Positions 1 through 7,758 of a stretch of DNA of 64,000 nucleotides are shown piece by piece. Position 1 is the first letter of the stretch; each line of letters opens with the position of its first letter. The position numbers and the translations under genes were made by a program. A model generated the notes under the pieces. The model made no database searches and was not told the DNA's origin. It saw only the letters and a program-made list of their open reading frames with translations. Source of the DNA: Pseudobdellovibrionaceae bacterium (GTDB lineage: Bacteria; Bdellovibrionota; Bdellovibrionia; Bdellovibrionales; Bdellovibrionaceae); the NCBI GenBank assembly GCA_019637875.1, contig JAHBUW010000012.1, forward strand, positions 62,001-126,000. Reading direction: 5' to 3'.

Positions 1-233
1 CACCAAGGCAGTTTGATCGTGAGGCTCCAATCGTCCTTCCGATTCCCTTGCAGCTTATGCAGCCGAATGTTCGGTGGTTGTCCTTTGATCTTCAAGTCGT
101 TCATATCTGTCGTGCCGTGCATGATAGTCAGTAGGGCTTTGGCGCGAAGCCAAAGCTCCTTGGGGAGTGACTTGGAGGCATCGGTTTCCCCGCTGAAAAA
201 TACTTCAGATCGACGTCGCTTCTTTCTTAACAA
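1..233 (-). CDS. Partial RelE/HigB-like toxin, cut by the window edge
   Basis: The minus-strand frame beginning near 233 and running off the left edge encodes about 77 residues. It contains DMNDLKIKGQPPNIRLHKL followed by GNRKDDWSLTIKLPW. This matches the core of HigB/RelE-fold toxins, ribosome-dependent mRNA interferases, in which a DL-x-PP-x-RL segment precedes an R-L-x-x-L-x-G-x-R-x-x-W-S-x-x-I strand. No ATG is available. A TTG at 233 is the only plausible start after an in-frame stop, so the N-terminus may be degraded. In HigBA modules the antitoxin follows the toxin, which would put it outside the window. The gene lies 13 nt behind the SUMF1-like gene on the same strand. Toxin activity is inference. 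Confidence 0.5.
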   Translation of the reverse strand, partial: MLRKKRRRSEVFFSGETDASKSLPKELWLRAKALLTIMHGTTDMNDLKIKGQPPNIRLHKLQGNRKDDWSLTIKLPW

Positions 234-246
234 GCGACTTGTGGGT

Positions 247-912
247 TTAGTCGAAAATGGATCTGGCTATTCGAAATCCCAAATCGTCGATTTGATAACT
301 CTGCATACTGCGGCGCCGATTCGTGGCAAGGCAGCCTCGCTCGGGGTCGTTCCATCCACCACCACGAAAGACGCGATAAGTTCCATAAACTTCTGGATCG
401 TATAAATCTTCGCACCACTCCCAAACATTGCCTAACATGTCGTACAAACCCCATTCGTTAGGTTTTTTCAAACCCACAGCATGAGGGGTTCCCGAAGAGT
501 TTCCCTCGTACCAACCAATTTCGGAGAGTTCTCCATACCTTGGCTTCTTCGAGCCTGCCTTGCATGCGTACTCCCACTCGGCTTCTGTCGGAAGGCGATA
601 TCCATTTGCTGTCTTGTCCAAAATCGACGTCTTTTCGCCGATCTCGTAACAACGTCTGAGTCCCGATTGCTCTGATAGTTTATTGCAAAAATCGATGCAA
701 TCCGTCCAGCTCACGCTCTCGACGGGATTTTCTGAGCCCCGAAATACCGATGGGTTTTCCCCCATAACGCGGAAGTAAACATTTTGCGTCACCTGGTACT
801 TCGAGAGAAAAAATGAGGCGAGGTCCGTCGTCCAGATTTTTCCTTTGCGATCATCTCGCATAGAAAGACTGCCCGTCGGAATTTTTACTAATTGATTCTC
901 AATTCTCAACAT
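247..912 (-). CDS. SUMF1/formylglycine-generating-enzyme-like domain protein
   Basis: The protein has 221 residues. It carries the family landmarks in order: QVTQNVYFRVMGENPS near residue 40, a W-TDCIDFCNKLSE segment, YRLPTEAEWEYACKAG near residue 105, GNVWEWCEDLYD near 165, RVFRGGGWND, and a terminal LGFRIA. The family includes sulfatase-activating oxidases that convert Cys to formylglycine, plus many proteins with other or unknown roles. The C-terminal active-site pair of true FGEs is not convincing: only one Cys is seen, in GCLATNRRR. There is no signal peptide, so it is probably cytoplasmic. No sulfatase gene is nearby, so the substrate is unknown. It precedes the partial toxin on the same strand. 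Confidence 0.85.
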   Translation of the reverse strand: MLRIENQLVKIPTGSLSMRDDRKGKIWTTDLASFFLSKYQVTQNVYFRVMGENPSVFRGSENPVESVSWTDCIDFCNKLSEQSGLRRCYEIGEKTSILDKTANGYRLPTEAEWEYACKAGSKKPRYGELSEIGWYEGNSSGTPHAVGLKKPNEWGLYDMLGNVWEWCEDLYDPEVYGTYRVFRGGGWNDPERGCLATNRRRSMQSYQIDDLGFRIARSIFD

Positions 913-933
913 AAGTATTAGATACTAACTCTA

Positions 934-1257
934 TTGCGTCGGCAGACAAGCGGTTCAAAACTCTTCAAGCCCGGCGCACCAGAAAGCAAAGGCATTCCCA
1001 TCGAAGACTTTATTCCGCCCCGGCCCCCCAAATCTTTTCGTGTCACTCTCGAGCTGAATAAGCGAGCGGCGCGGTTAGACACGATTCTTTTGGCCGCCCT
1101 CAGGGAACAAAAAGAGAATCTTGATCTTCGAAATATCACCCGCTCCCAGATCAAAACCCTGTTCACCACGGGTAAGATTTTGATCAAAGGCCAAAAGGCG
1201 ACCCCGAAATCCGCCATCGCCAAGGGCATCACGTACGTCGATATTTTGGGTTACTAG
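934..1257 (+). CDS. S4-domain RNA-binding protein
   Basis: This basic protein of 107 residues has a C-terminal half that reads like an S4 domain: LNKRAARLDTILLAALRE, then ITRSQIKTLFTTGKILIKG near residues 67-85, then a KGITYVDI strand. S4 modules bind structured RNA in ribosomal protein S4, pseudouridine synthases and heat-shock protein 15. No catalytic domain is attached. No ATG exists in frame, so a TTG at 934 is the best available start and the true N-terminus is uncertain. It diverges from the SUMF1-like gene with only 21 nt between them. A role in ribosome binding or rescue is possible but not shown. Confidence 0.6.
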   Translation: MRRQTSGSKLFKPGAPESKGIPIEDFIPPRPPKSFRVTLELNKRAARLDTILLAALREQKENLDLRNITRSQIKTLFTTGKILIKGQKATPKSAIAKGITYVDILGY

Positions 1258-1418
1258 ACGCTGCATTCGAAATGGCGAGCTGGATCTGATTCAGGTCCCC
1301 CGGGGCTTTTTCAACGACAAGATTGTCTTTATGTCGATTGCTCTCGCCTTCGGTGCTTGCTTGGGCGTGACTCTGCCGGAATAATTGACGTGGGTTTTTA
1401 ACCTTCGAAAGGATTCGT

Positions 1419-1781
1419 ATGGCGCACTACGTGGACGGCTTTCTTATTCCGATCAAAAAATCGAAACTCAAAGCTTACAAAAAGATGGCTCAGATCGGGT
1501 GCAAGACCTGGATGAAGCATGGGGCTTTGAGCTACTACGAATGTGTCGCCGATGAACACATGGCTTACGGCACGGGCTTCAAAAAGCTGTGCAAGCTCAA
1601 GCCGAATGAGACCGTCATTTTCGCCTACATCGTCTACAAGTCGAAAGCGCACCGCAATCAGGTGAACAAGAAGGTCCATAAAGAGTTTAGCGACATGGGC
1701 GGAGAGGCGGCCTTCGAAATGCCTTACGACATGAAGCGCTTCTCTTCCGCCGGCTTCAAGGCCTTGGTGAAATCGAAGTAG
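1419..1781 (+). CDS. DUF1428 (YbaA-like) protein
   Basis: The protein has 120 residues and opens with MAHYVDGFLIPIKKSKLKAY, followed by KHGALSYYECVADE, ETVIFAYIVYKSKAHR and a closing EMPYDMKRFSSAGFKALV. This is the complete DUF1428 pattern, a ferredoxin-like alpha/beta dimer family of unknown function related to Dabb and antibiotic-monooxygenase barrels. A GAAAGGA ribosome binding site sits just upstream of the ATG. It appears to be a single-gene unit: the stretch before it (1258-1418) has no convincing gene, and the stretch after it holds a pseudogene on the other strand. Confidence 0.88.
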   Translation: MAHYVDGFLIPIKKSKLKAYKKMAQIGCKTWMKHGALSYYECVADEHMAYGTGFKKLCKLKPNETVIFAYIVYKSKAHRNQVNKKVHKEFSDMGGEAAFEMPYDMKRFSSAGFKALVKSK

Positions 1782-1786
1782 CGTCT

Positions 1787-1990
1787 TCACCCAAAGCGGG
1801 AGAGCGCCTTGATCATCAGCCGGAATGACGTCTGCGGTTTGTGGATCTGATTGACCGTGCCGGAGAGGAAGAGATTCTTCTCCGGGCAGTGGAACAAAAA
1901 GGCGCCGGAAAGACCCGAGTGTCCCACCAGATCCGGAATGCGCGTGAACGGCGGCGTTCGTTTCGCGGAGTTTCTGCAGGATCCGCAGAT
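1787..1990 (-). pseudogene. Remnant of a serine hydrolase (beta-lactamase family) C-terminus
   Basis: On the minus strand, about 60 codons before a TGA at 1787-1789 encode RIPDLVGHSGLSGAFLFHC, then PEKNLFLSGTVNQIHKP and LMIKALSRFG. This is the C-terminal KTG-equivalent region (HSG) and final strands of class C beta-lactamase/serine hydrolase proteins, which normally exceed 300 residues. The frame is closed by a TAG at 1991-1993, and nothing upstream supplies the SxxK nucleophile motif. The methyltransferase gene starts only about 70 nt further. It is therefore a decayed tail left after deletion of the rest of the gene. Confidence 0.65.
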
Positions 1991-2063
1991 CTATATGAAC
2001 AAAGCGCGAGCCGAAGCCGCGAAAACGTCCTCGCCCTGAGCGTTGACGAACCGGGAGGAACGG

Positions 2064-2744
2064 ATGTCCGACTATTTCAGTAAAGACGCTTCGAAAAGTT
2101 ACGACGAAAGAAATCGCAAGCTGGCGCCGATTGCCGACGGGATGCACTTCCTGATCCGTTTGGCGCTCAAAGAGCTGCCGCCGCGCGCGCGGATTCTGTG
2201 CGTCGGTGTCGGGACGGGCGCCGAGATTTTGTCGCTTGCCGAGGCCTATCCCGATTGGACGTTCGTGGGCGTCGATCCCGCGGAAGGCATGCTCGACGTC
2301 TGCCGCGAACGCCTGGCGAAAGCCGGTCACGCCGCACGCGTGGAGCTGATTCACGGCTACGTTCAGGATGCGCCCGCCGGGGAAAACTTCGACGCCGCGC
2401 TCAGTATCCTCGTCGGTCATTTCGTGAAACGCACCGAGCGCGCCGATTTCTACGGCCAGATGACGAAACGTTTGCGGCCCGGCGGTGTGCTCGTGAACAC
2501 GGAAATCAGCTTCGATCTCGACTCGCCGGAGGTTTCCTCGATGCTCCCGAACTGGATGCGCGTGCAAGAGATGATGGGTGCCACGCCCGAGTCCCTCGCG
2601 CAGGTGCCGCGGCTGCTTCGCGAAGCGCTCACGGTTTTACCGCCCGCCGAGACCGAGAAATTCATCAAAGAATCGGGGATTCCCGTCCCGGTTCGCTTCT
2701 TTCAAGCTTTCATGATCTCGGGCTGGTACGGGCAAAAGTCCTAA
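2064..2744 (+). CDS. Class I SAM-dependent methyltransferase
   Basis: The protein has 226 residues with a Rossmann-type methyltransferase fold. Motif I is ILCVGVGTGAEIL at residues 44-56, the acidic end of strand 2 is VGVDPAEGML with Asp71, and a LRPGGVLVNTEISF strand follows the catalytic region. The family transfers a methyl group from S-adenosylmethionine, but the acceptor cannot be predicted here. I chose the ATG at 2064 because GGAGGAAC lies directly upstream; an in-frame TTG at 2043 is less likely. It appears to be monocistronic and converges with the lipoprotein gene ending at 2753. Confidence 0.85.
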   Translation: MSDYFSKDASKSYDERNRKLAPIADGMHFLIRLALKELPPRARILCVGVGTGAEILSLAEAYPDWTFVGVDPAEGMLDVCRERLAKAGHAARVELIHGYVQDAPAGENFDAALSILVGHFVKRTERADFYGQMTKRLRPGGVLVNTEISFDLDSPEVSSMLPNWMRVQEMMGATPESLAQVPRLLREALTVLPPAETEKFIKESGIPVPVRFFQAFMISGWYGQKS

Positions 2745-2752
2745 AGACCGAC

Positions 2753-3457
2753 TCAAGGTCCGTCGCAGGTCAGCGGCAGATAGGTTCCGCGCATCGCGAT
2801 CCCCACGTAGGGACCGTACTTGATTTCGCCCGCGTCGTCCCAGACGAGGATGCGGGCGTTCGTTTCCTTCGCCGCGCCGATCTTGAAATCGTGACGGAAG
2901 GTCACCTTCGCGTTCGCGGGCGCCGCGAACTTCAGCGGGGCCAGGTCGTGCTTTTCGTCCACCATGGCGAGCGCGACGATTTTCGATTCACCATCGGCGG
3001 CGACGGGCGCGCGCTGGAGCTCGGATTTTGGAACTTCGACCGTGAACTCGGGGCGGTACTTCGAGCCGCCGTCGTTTTCACACCAGAATACGCCCAGAAG
3101 ATGCGCGGGGGCCTTCAACGTCCCCAGTAAACCTTTGGCGTCGTAAAGGGCGATCGTGCCCGCGAGCTTCACCGGATAGTTGCGCGCGGTGTAGGGCGTG
3201 TCGTCCTGATTCGAGGGGGAATTCGTGCCGTCGACCTGCTCGTTCGGGAAAACGATTTTCAGGCGGTAGTGGTTCGCTTGCTGAGCCACCTCGAGGTACA
3301 CGGCGCCCAGCGCACCTGCGGGAAGTTCCCCCGGCGTCGCGGTGGTCGTCGTGGGGGCCGCGGCCGAAGCCGGCGCGAGTTCCGTGGCGGGGGGTGCCGC
3401 TTTTTTCGTGCAGGCAAAAATGCAGGGCAGAAGCAGGAAAACGAAAAGTTTCTTCAT
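2753..3457 (-). CDS. Putative lipoprotein of unknown function
   Basis: The protein has 234 residues. A signal sequence, MKKLFVFLLLPCIFAC, ends in a Cys that is probably lipidated, although IFAC is a loose lipobox. It is followed by an Ala/Thr/Pro-rich linker (about residues 20-45) and then a globular domain without a family I recognise. The domain contains YTARNYPVKLAGTIALYD and a KYGPYVGIAMRGTYLPL tail. It is probably anchored to the outer membrane facing the periplasm. It lies 54 nt downstream of another exported-protein gene on the same strand, and the two may be co-transcribed. Confidence 0.65.
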   Translation of the reverse strand: MKKLFVFLLLPCIFACTKKAAPPATELAPASAAAPTTTTATPGELPAGALGAVYLEVAQQANHYRLKIVFPNEQVDGTNSPSNQDDTPYTARNYPVKLAGTIALYDAKGLLGTLKAPAHLLGVFWCENDGGSKYRPEFTVEVPKSELQRAPVAADGESKIVALAMVDEKHDLAPLKFAAPANAKVTFRHDFKIGAAKETNARILVWDDAGEIKYGPYVGIAMRGTYLPLTCDGP

Positions 3458-3511
3458 CCGGACATTGAAGAGGACTCTCCGTTCGGAGTCAATTTCCGTA
3501 TGGGCGCAACC

Positions 3512-4195
3512 TCAATTCGCGGGAACTTCGACGAGGCCGTTGTAGAACAGAGGTTTCGTGCCGACACGCCACTTGCGTCCCCCGTTCGAGGTGGTGGCTT
3601 TGAAGATCAGCTCTTGGCCGCGTTTCATGTCGCGCTCCAGTGTCTTCTCGGAAGAGGTGAAGCTCGCGTCTTGCGTGAGCCAGGCTTCGCCGATCCCGCG
3701 TGCGTTCACCCAGATATGCGAAAGCGTCGCGCGCGGATGGACCGAGGGGCGCATGAGCGGTTCGCCGATGGCCCAGGTATCGCCGCCGTCGTCCGAAATG
3801 ATGAACTCGTACTGTTCGCCCGGTCCGGCCACGCCCCACTCCAGGATGACCCAAACGCGGCGATTGTATTCATCTTGCAGAACGTTGGTAACGACGTGGT
3901 TGCGAAATCGTTCGCTCAGGTCGAGGAGCGATTTTTCTTTTCCCTTCGTGATTTCGATGACGGGACCGAAACCGTACTGTTCGTCCATCGCGGGATCGTC
4001 GCCGGGTTTCGCCTTGATTTGCAAAACGCGAAACGCGCGATCTTTCCATTCGAACTTGCGATCCGTCGTGGGCGTTTGCGAAACGAGCGCGGCGGTGCCC
4101 GGGGCCGCGAGCACGGGCTTCAACTGCGCTTCCTTGGTTGCGGCTTGGCCGACGATCGAGAACAGCAAAATGAAAATGGCGAAAAGAGTTTTCAT
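3512..4195 (-). CDS. Exported protein, possibly sialidase/BNR-like
   Basis: The protein has 227 residues with a clear N-terminal signal peptide, MKTLFAIFILLFSIVGQAA. The mature part contains YEFIISDDGGDTWAIGEPL and a later TTSNGGRKWRVGTKPLFYN. These S-x-D/N-G-G-x-x-W strands are like the Asp-box (BNR) repeats of beta-propeller proteins. Only two are visible, and the protein is too short for a full propeller, so the similarity may be local. It follows the alpha/beta hydrolase gene after 11 nt and probably shares its transcript. Function unknown. Confidence 0.55.
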   Translation of the reverse strand: MKTLFAIFILLFSIVGQAATKEAQLKPVLAAPGTAALVSQTPTTDRKFEWKDRAFRVLQIKAKPGDDPAMDEQYGFGPVIEITKGKEKSLLDLSERFRNHVVTNVLQDEYNRRVWVILEWGVAGPGEQYEFIISDDGGDTWAIGEPLMRPSVHPRATLSHIWVNARGIGEAWLTQDASFTSSEKTLERDMKRGQELIFKATTSNGGRKWRVGTKPLFYNGLVEVPAN

Positions 4196-4206
4196 ACTCC
4201 GCAGGT

Positions 4207-4986
4207 CTAGCGAACCAGGAACTCCGCGACAAGGTCCAAGATCAGGTCCGGTTTTTCCCGATGCGGAACGTGACCGCAGTCCGTCAAGAGGTGCATTTCC
4301 GTGGACCCGGCGGCGCCGTCACGGAGCGTCTCGGGAAAGCGCGCCGAGCCGTACTCGTCTTGATCCCCATGCAGAATTAAAAGGGGCGAGGTCACGTGGG
4401 CGAGCGTCGATCGCAAACTCCAGTCGCGAAACTCCGGTGAAAGCCAGACGCCGATCCACGCGTCGAGTACCCAAGCGGTTTTCGGCCCGTGGTATTTTTC
4501 AAGTTTCGCGAAGACCTCGGGGCGCGCGAACTTTGTCGCGGCCGCTTCGATGCCCGTGCGGGTGCGGTCTTCCACGAAGGCCTGCGCCGATTCCGAAATC
4601 ACCGCTTGGCAGCGTGATCCGAAATGTGCGGCCGCCGTGACGGCCATCGCGCCGCCGACGCTATGGCCGAAAAGCGCGAACTCCCGCACGCCAAGCGTGT
4701 CGAGAACCCGCGGCAGGTAGATCTCGGCTTCTTCTTCGATGAAACGCGCCGACGGGCGCAAGGGGCGGGCGGAAGACTCGCCGAAGCCCCACCGATCGTA
4801 GGCAATCACTGAGCGATCCAGGCGCGCCGCCAGTCGCTCCGGAAAATCCCGCCACGTCGCGATCGCGCCCAGCGAGTCATGAAGCAAAACGAGCGGCGCT
4901 CGATCCGCCTCGGACTCCCAAAGACGTGCGATCATCTCGCCTTTCTTTTCCGGAAGGGGAATACGGATCGTTCGGCTCGTCATCAT
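4207..4986 (-). CDS. Alpha/beta-hydrolase
   Basis: The protein has 259 residues and a complete alpha/beta-hydrolase triad: nucleophile in GHSVGG (Ser109), acid in HGDQDEYG, and histidine in DCGHVPHREKP near the C-terminus. The oxyanion strand is VLLHDSLG. There is no signal peptide, so it is a cytoplasmic esterase, lipase or C-C hydrolase of unknown substrate. I chose the ATG at 4986 (followed by a second ATG) because GAGGAG lies 7 nt upstream; an in-frame start at 5007 would overlap that site. It is the first gene of a short minus-strand run ending at 3512. Confidence 0.85.
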   Translation of the reverse strand: MMTSRTIRIPLPEKKGEMIARLWESEADRAPLVLLHDSLGAIATWRDFPERLAARLDRSVIAYDRWGFGESSARPLRPSARFIEEEAEIYLPRVLDTLGVREFALFGHSVGGAMAVTAAAHFGSRCQAVISESAQAFVEDRTRTGIEAAATKFARPEVFAKLEKYHGPKTAWVLDAWIGVWLSPEFRDWSLRSTLAHVTSPLLILHGDQDEYGSARFPETLRDGAAGSTEMHLLTDCGHVPHREKPDLILDLVAEFLVR

Positions 4987-5039
4987 CTCGCTCCTCGGGA
5001 CTCTCATCTTGATTCACGGGGCGGGAATGTCTAGTCTGA

Positions 5040-5558
5040 ATGCCGATGAATCCACTGAATCCACGCAACGAAACGCTGCTTTTTCAGTTCGACATGACTT
5101 GGGCGCTCGCGACTTACCACCTGCCGCGGCTCAACGAGCAAAATATGTTCTGGGAGCCCTCGCCCCATGCGTGGACGATCCGCCAAGGCGCGGACGGACT
5201 TTGGCGGCCCGACTTCGCCGAGACGGAGCCGATCCCGCTCCCCACGCCGACGGCGGCGTGGGTGTTATGGCAGATCCGTTGGTGGTGGACGGGGGCGCTT
5301 CAGGCGGCGGAAGGAAAACCCTTGCCGGGCGTTCACGAGGTTGAGCCGTTCGGAACGGCCGCGATGGCCGAAAAAGAAATCGCCGCGCTGGCGCAGACGT
5401 GGCGACACAAACTGCAAACGGCGGATTTGGACGTCAAGGTCCAGCATCTTTGGGCTGAGCCGACGCCGCTTTGGCAAACGGCCGCGTGGCTGAACGCCGA
5501 GCTCATGAAGAACGTTTCCGAAGTCGGAAACCTGATCACGCTTTTCGAAGCGCGTTAG
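5040..5558 (+). CDS. DinB-superfamily protein
   Basis: The protein has 172 residues and looks like a four-helix-bundle DinB/YfiT-type metalloprotein. Helix 1 is FQFDMTWALATYHLPRLNE, then a W-x-I-R-Q-G segment, a helix WVLWQIRWWWTGALQAAEG, and a C-terminal helix ending in ELMKNVSEVGNLITLF. The usual three metal-binding histidines are mostly absent in this reading, so thiol-transferase activity is doubtful. Its ATG is divergent from the hydrolase start at 4986. Its stop codon overlaps, in a 4-nt TTAG, the stop of the small convergent gene that follows. Confidence 0.6.
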   Translation: MPMNPLNPRNETLLFQFDMTWALATYHLPRLNEQNMFWEPSPHAWTIRQGADGLWRPDFAETEPIPLPTPTAAWVLWQIRWWWTGALQAAEGKPLPGVHEVEPFGTAAMAEKEIAALAQTWRHKLQTADLDVKVQHLWAEPTPLWQTAAWLNAELMKNVSEVGNLITLFEAR

Positions 5559-5791
5559 TTGTAGCGTCGCGGGGGTGCGCGACGGTCTTCGCAGCTTGCG
5601 GGCAGCGAACGGACGCTGGCGCGGCAGCGGGCGGCCTCTTCGTCACCGCGGTGTTCGCGAACCTGTTCGCAGAAGTCGCGGCGGGCTTCGATCTTGCGAC
5701 GAAGATCGTCGCAGTCGACGGTCGGATTGTATTTCGCGAAGACGGGAAGAGTGGTCAGAACCAGGAGTGAAGTCCAAAGAAGTGCGCGCAT
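5555..5791 (-). CDS. Small exported protein, Cys-containing
   Basis: The protein has 78 residues. The signal peptide MRALLWTSLLVLTTLPVFA is followed by a mature part of about 59 residues with four cysteines (DCDDL, DFCEQV, ARCRAS, ASCEDRR) and many charged residues. The even number of Cys residues in an exported protein suggests two disulfides. The ATG at 5791 has an AGGGA site upstream; a longer frame to 5836 lacks one. It converges with the DinB-like gene with overlapping stops. No known family recognised. Confidence 0.55.
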   Translation of the reverse strand: MRALLWTSLLVLTTLPVFAKYNPTVDCDDLRRKIEARRDFCEQVREHRGDEEAARCRASVRSLPASCEDRRAPPRRYN

Positions 5792-5945
5792 AAGTCCCTC
5801 CAGGGCCGCTTCTAACCCTTTCTGCGAGCGGCTCACAAGGCTTTTGAAAACTCGAAACGTTGACAGAGGCGAATCTTAATTCGTGGCGAAATACCCCATG
5901 GGATTTTTCCATGCTCTTTCCATTTCAACGCGATAATCTGCGCCG

Positions 5946-6740
5946 ATGACTCCCTTTCTCTTTGTGTTCGCGCTCTTCGGTTTGGATTTGGCTCAGGCTC
6001 AGGATTGGCGCACGGCCGATCGCTCGAGCGCGGGCCTCGCGCCCCGTCCCCAAGACGAGAAGCGCGCCGTCGTGCAAATGTACGCCGCCCGCGTGATCGG
6101 GTGGAAGGGCACTTTCGGCGTTCATTCCTGGATCGCGGTGAAGGAAAAGGACGCGACCTTCTACGAACGGCTGGAGGTGATCGGTTACCGCGCACGCCGG
6201 GGGCTGGAGGTCGTCGTCGTGCACCAGGCCGAACCCGATGGGCGTTGGTTCGGCGCCGAACCCGAGCTGCTGCGCGATTTGCGTGGCGCTTCCGCCGAGC
6301 GCGCCATTCCGAAAATCAAGGCGGCCGCCGCGAGCTATCCTTACCCGAAAGAGTACCGCGTTTGGCCCGGCCCGAACTCCAACAGCTTCGTGTCGCATAT
6401 CCTGCGGCAAGTGCCCGAGATCGGCGTGGAGCTGCCCGCGAACGCGGTGGGGAAAGACTGGATCGGGCGGGGCGCGCCGTTCGGGCTCAGCGAAACGCGG
6501 ACGGGGATTCAATTTTCACTTTTCGGGCTCTTGGGACTGACGCTGGGGCTTGGTGAAGGGATCGAGTTCAATTTCTTGGGCGCGACGTTCGGCATCGACT
6601 TTCTTCGCCCCGCCTTGAAGCTCCCGATGGTGGGACGCGTGGGGATGCAGGACAAACCGATTTTTGCCGACGATGACGAAACCCCGCTCGATCAGTCCGA
6701 GACCCAACCCCTGGTCATCGAGCGTGAGCCGAAACCCTAG
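5946..6740 (+). CDS. DUF3750 family exported protein
   Basis: The protein has 264 residues with an N-terminal signal peptide ending near residue 18 (LDLAQAQ). Residues 40-160 carry the DUF3750 signature: VVQMYAARVIGWKGTFGVHSW, YERLEVIGYR, and the hallmark WPGPNSNSFVSHIL at about 140-153, followed by LPANAVGKDW. The GPNSN motif resembles the Asn-containing active site of permuted papain-like enzymes, but no enzymatic activity is established. Likely location is the periplasm or inner membrane, since a glycine/phenylalanine-rich segment after residue 195 could be membrane-associated. It ends in a shared CTAG with the convergent LysR gene. Confidence 0.8.
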   Translation: MTPFLFVFALFGLDLAQAQDWRTADRSSAGLAPRPQDEKRAVVQMYAARVIGWKGTFGVHSWIAVKEKDATFYERLEVIGYRARRGLEVVVVHQAEPDGRWFGAEPELLRDLRGASAERAIPKIKAAAASYPYPKEYRVWPGPNSNSFVSHILRQVPEIGVELPANAVGKDWIGRGAPFGLSETRTGIQFSLFGLLGLTLGLGEGIEFNFLGATFGIDFLRPALKLPMVGRVGMQDKPIFADDDETPLDQSETQPLVIEREPKP

Positions 6741-7618
6741 CGCGAGTCCAAACGGTCCCACACCTTGCCGAGCCACGAGAGCTGCGCGGGGTCTTTCGTG
6801 ACGACCCGAATCGTCTGCGTGCAGGTGTAGGGACAGCCCGACACTTTCAAGGGCACGAGCTGCGCGCTGGCGATGAAGTAATCGGGAAGGTAGGCGAGCG
6901 CGAGTCCGCGGTCGACCAAGTTCTCCATGAGCTTCAGGCCGCAGACCTTGTACTTGATCTGGCGTGGGAATTTGTCGTCGCGCCAACCGTCGATCGACGA
7001 GGCTTTCGCGATTTTTCCCAGGATCGCCGAGTCGGGCGCGACGAAGGGATGTTTAAGCAATTCCTCGACGGGGACGGCGCGGCTGCCGTACTTTTTCACC
7101 AACGGGTGGCTTTTACCCGCGCAGGTCAAGAACTCAACCCGGCTCAAAGTTTTCGCCACCAGATCTTGCGGCGGTTCCTGTGTGATGAGGGCCAGATGCG
7201 CTTCTCCGGTCCGTACCTGCTCGAGCGCTTGGTTTTCACTGCGGATCAGGAACTGAAGCTTCGCGGACGGGAAAAGCGCGTTGATCTCGCCCGCGATGTC
7301 CAGTCCCGCCGAGGTTTGCAGGATCTCCTCCGACGAGATGTAGACGTTCAAGCTTCCGCGTTCGCGACCGCGTAGCTCAAGGCGGGCGTCCTCTTCGAGC
7401 TGGAGAATGTGCGCGGCTTTACGGCGTAAAAGCTCGCCTTCGGGGGTCAGTCGGATCCCGCGACCGGATTTGAAGAAAAGCGGGGTTTGCAGCTCATCTT
7501 CCAGGCGCGCGATGGCTTTCGAGAGCGATCCGGGGGAAACATGGATTTCCGTAGCGGCACGATTCAGGTTTTCTCGTTGGGCGACCGCCAGAAAATAGCG
7601 CAGTTCGAAGATTTCCAT
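6737..7618 (-). CDS. LysR-family transcriptional regulator
   Basis: The protein has 293 residues. The N-terminal winged helix-turn-helix is canonical: MEIFELRYFLAVAQRENLNR, then SPGSLSKAIARLEDEL and LFFKSGRGIRLTPEGE (residues 1-65). It is followed by a coiled linker helix and a periplasmic-binding-like effector domain from about residue 90. Such proteins usually control a divergent gene and themselves in response to a small molecule. Here the divergent neighbour is the hybrid histidine kinase gene at 7759, and an inverted repeat lies in the shared 140-bp intergenic region. The effector is unknown. Confidence 0.92.
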   Translation of the reverse strand: MEIFELRYFLAVAQRENLNRAATEIHVSPGSLSKAIARLEDELQTPLFFKSGRGIRLTPEGELLRRKAAHILQLEEDARLELRGRERGSLNVYISSEEILQTSAGLDIAGEINALFPSAKLQFLIRSENQALEQVRTGEAHLALITQEPPQDLVAKTLSRVEFLTCAGKSHPLVKKYGSRAVPVEELLKHPFVAPDSAILGKIAKASSIDGWRDDKFPRQIKYKVCGLKLMENLVDRGLALAYLPDYFIASAQLVPLKVSGCPYTCTQTIRVVTKDPAQLSWLGKVWDRLDSR

Positions 7619-7621
7619 GGA

Positions 7622-7648
7622 CGAAACGGTTAGTCCGAAATCGTTTCG
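7622..7648. promoter_or_regulatory. Inverted repeat, possible LysR operator
   Basis: The arms CGAAACG (7622-7628) and CGTTTCG (7642-7648) form a perfect 7-bp inverted repeat with a 13-bp spacer. It starts 4 bp upstream of the LysR start codon, in the divergent region shared with the hybrid kinase. Autoregulatory binding is inferred only from position and symmetry. Confidence 0.35.
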
Positions 7649-7691
7649 GCGTCTACCGCTTTTGTCCCGAATTTCCCCATTGTTTACGGGG

Positions 7692-7720
7692 TTGCTTAAG
7701 GTTCCCTAAATGACTACGCT
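7692..7720 (+). promoter_or_regulatory. Candidate sigma70-type promoter for the hybrid kinase
   Basis: TTGCTT (7692-7697) and TACGCT (7715-7720) are separated by 17 bp, about 40 nt before the kinase ATG. The match to consensus is moderate, so this is a weak prediction. Confidence 0.25.
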
Positions 7721-7758
7721 TTTTCCATATTCCGTTCTGTGATGAGGGGTCCCCGCGA

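Noticed and set aside
1258-1386. An open stretch reading RNGELDLIQVPRGFFNDK then a hydrophobic end before TAA
   Set aside because: It has no start codon or ribosome site and only about 45 codons. It might be a remnant, but the evidence is too thin to annotate.
1398-2567. A 389-codon open frame on the minus strand
   Set aside because: It runs antisense through the DUF1428 gene, the hydrolase remnant and the methyltransferase. Its product is His/Arg-rich without any domain, as expected from GC-rich shadow frames.
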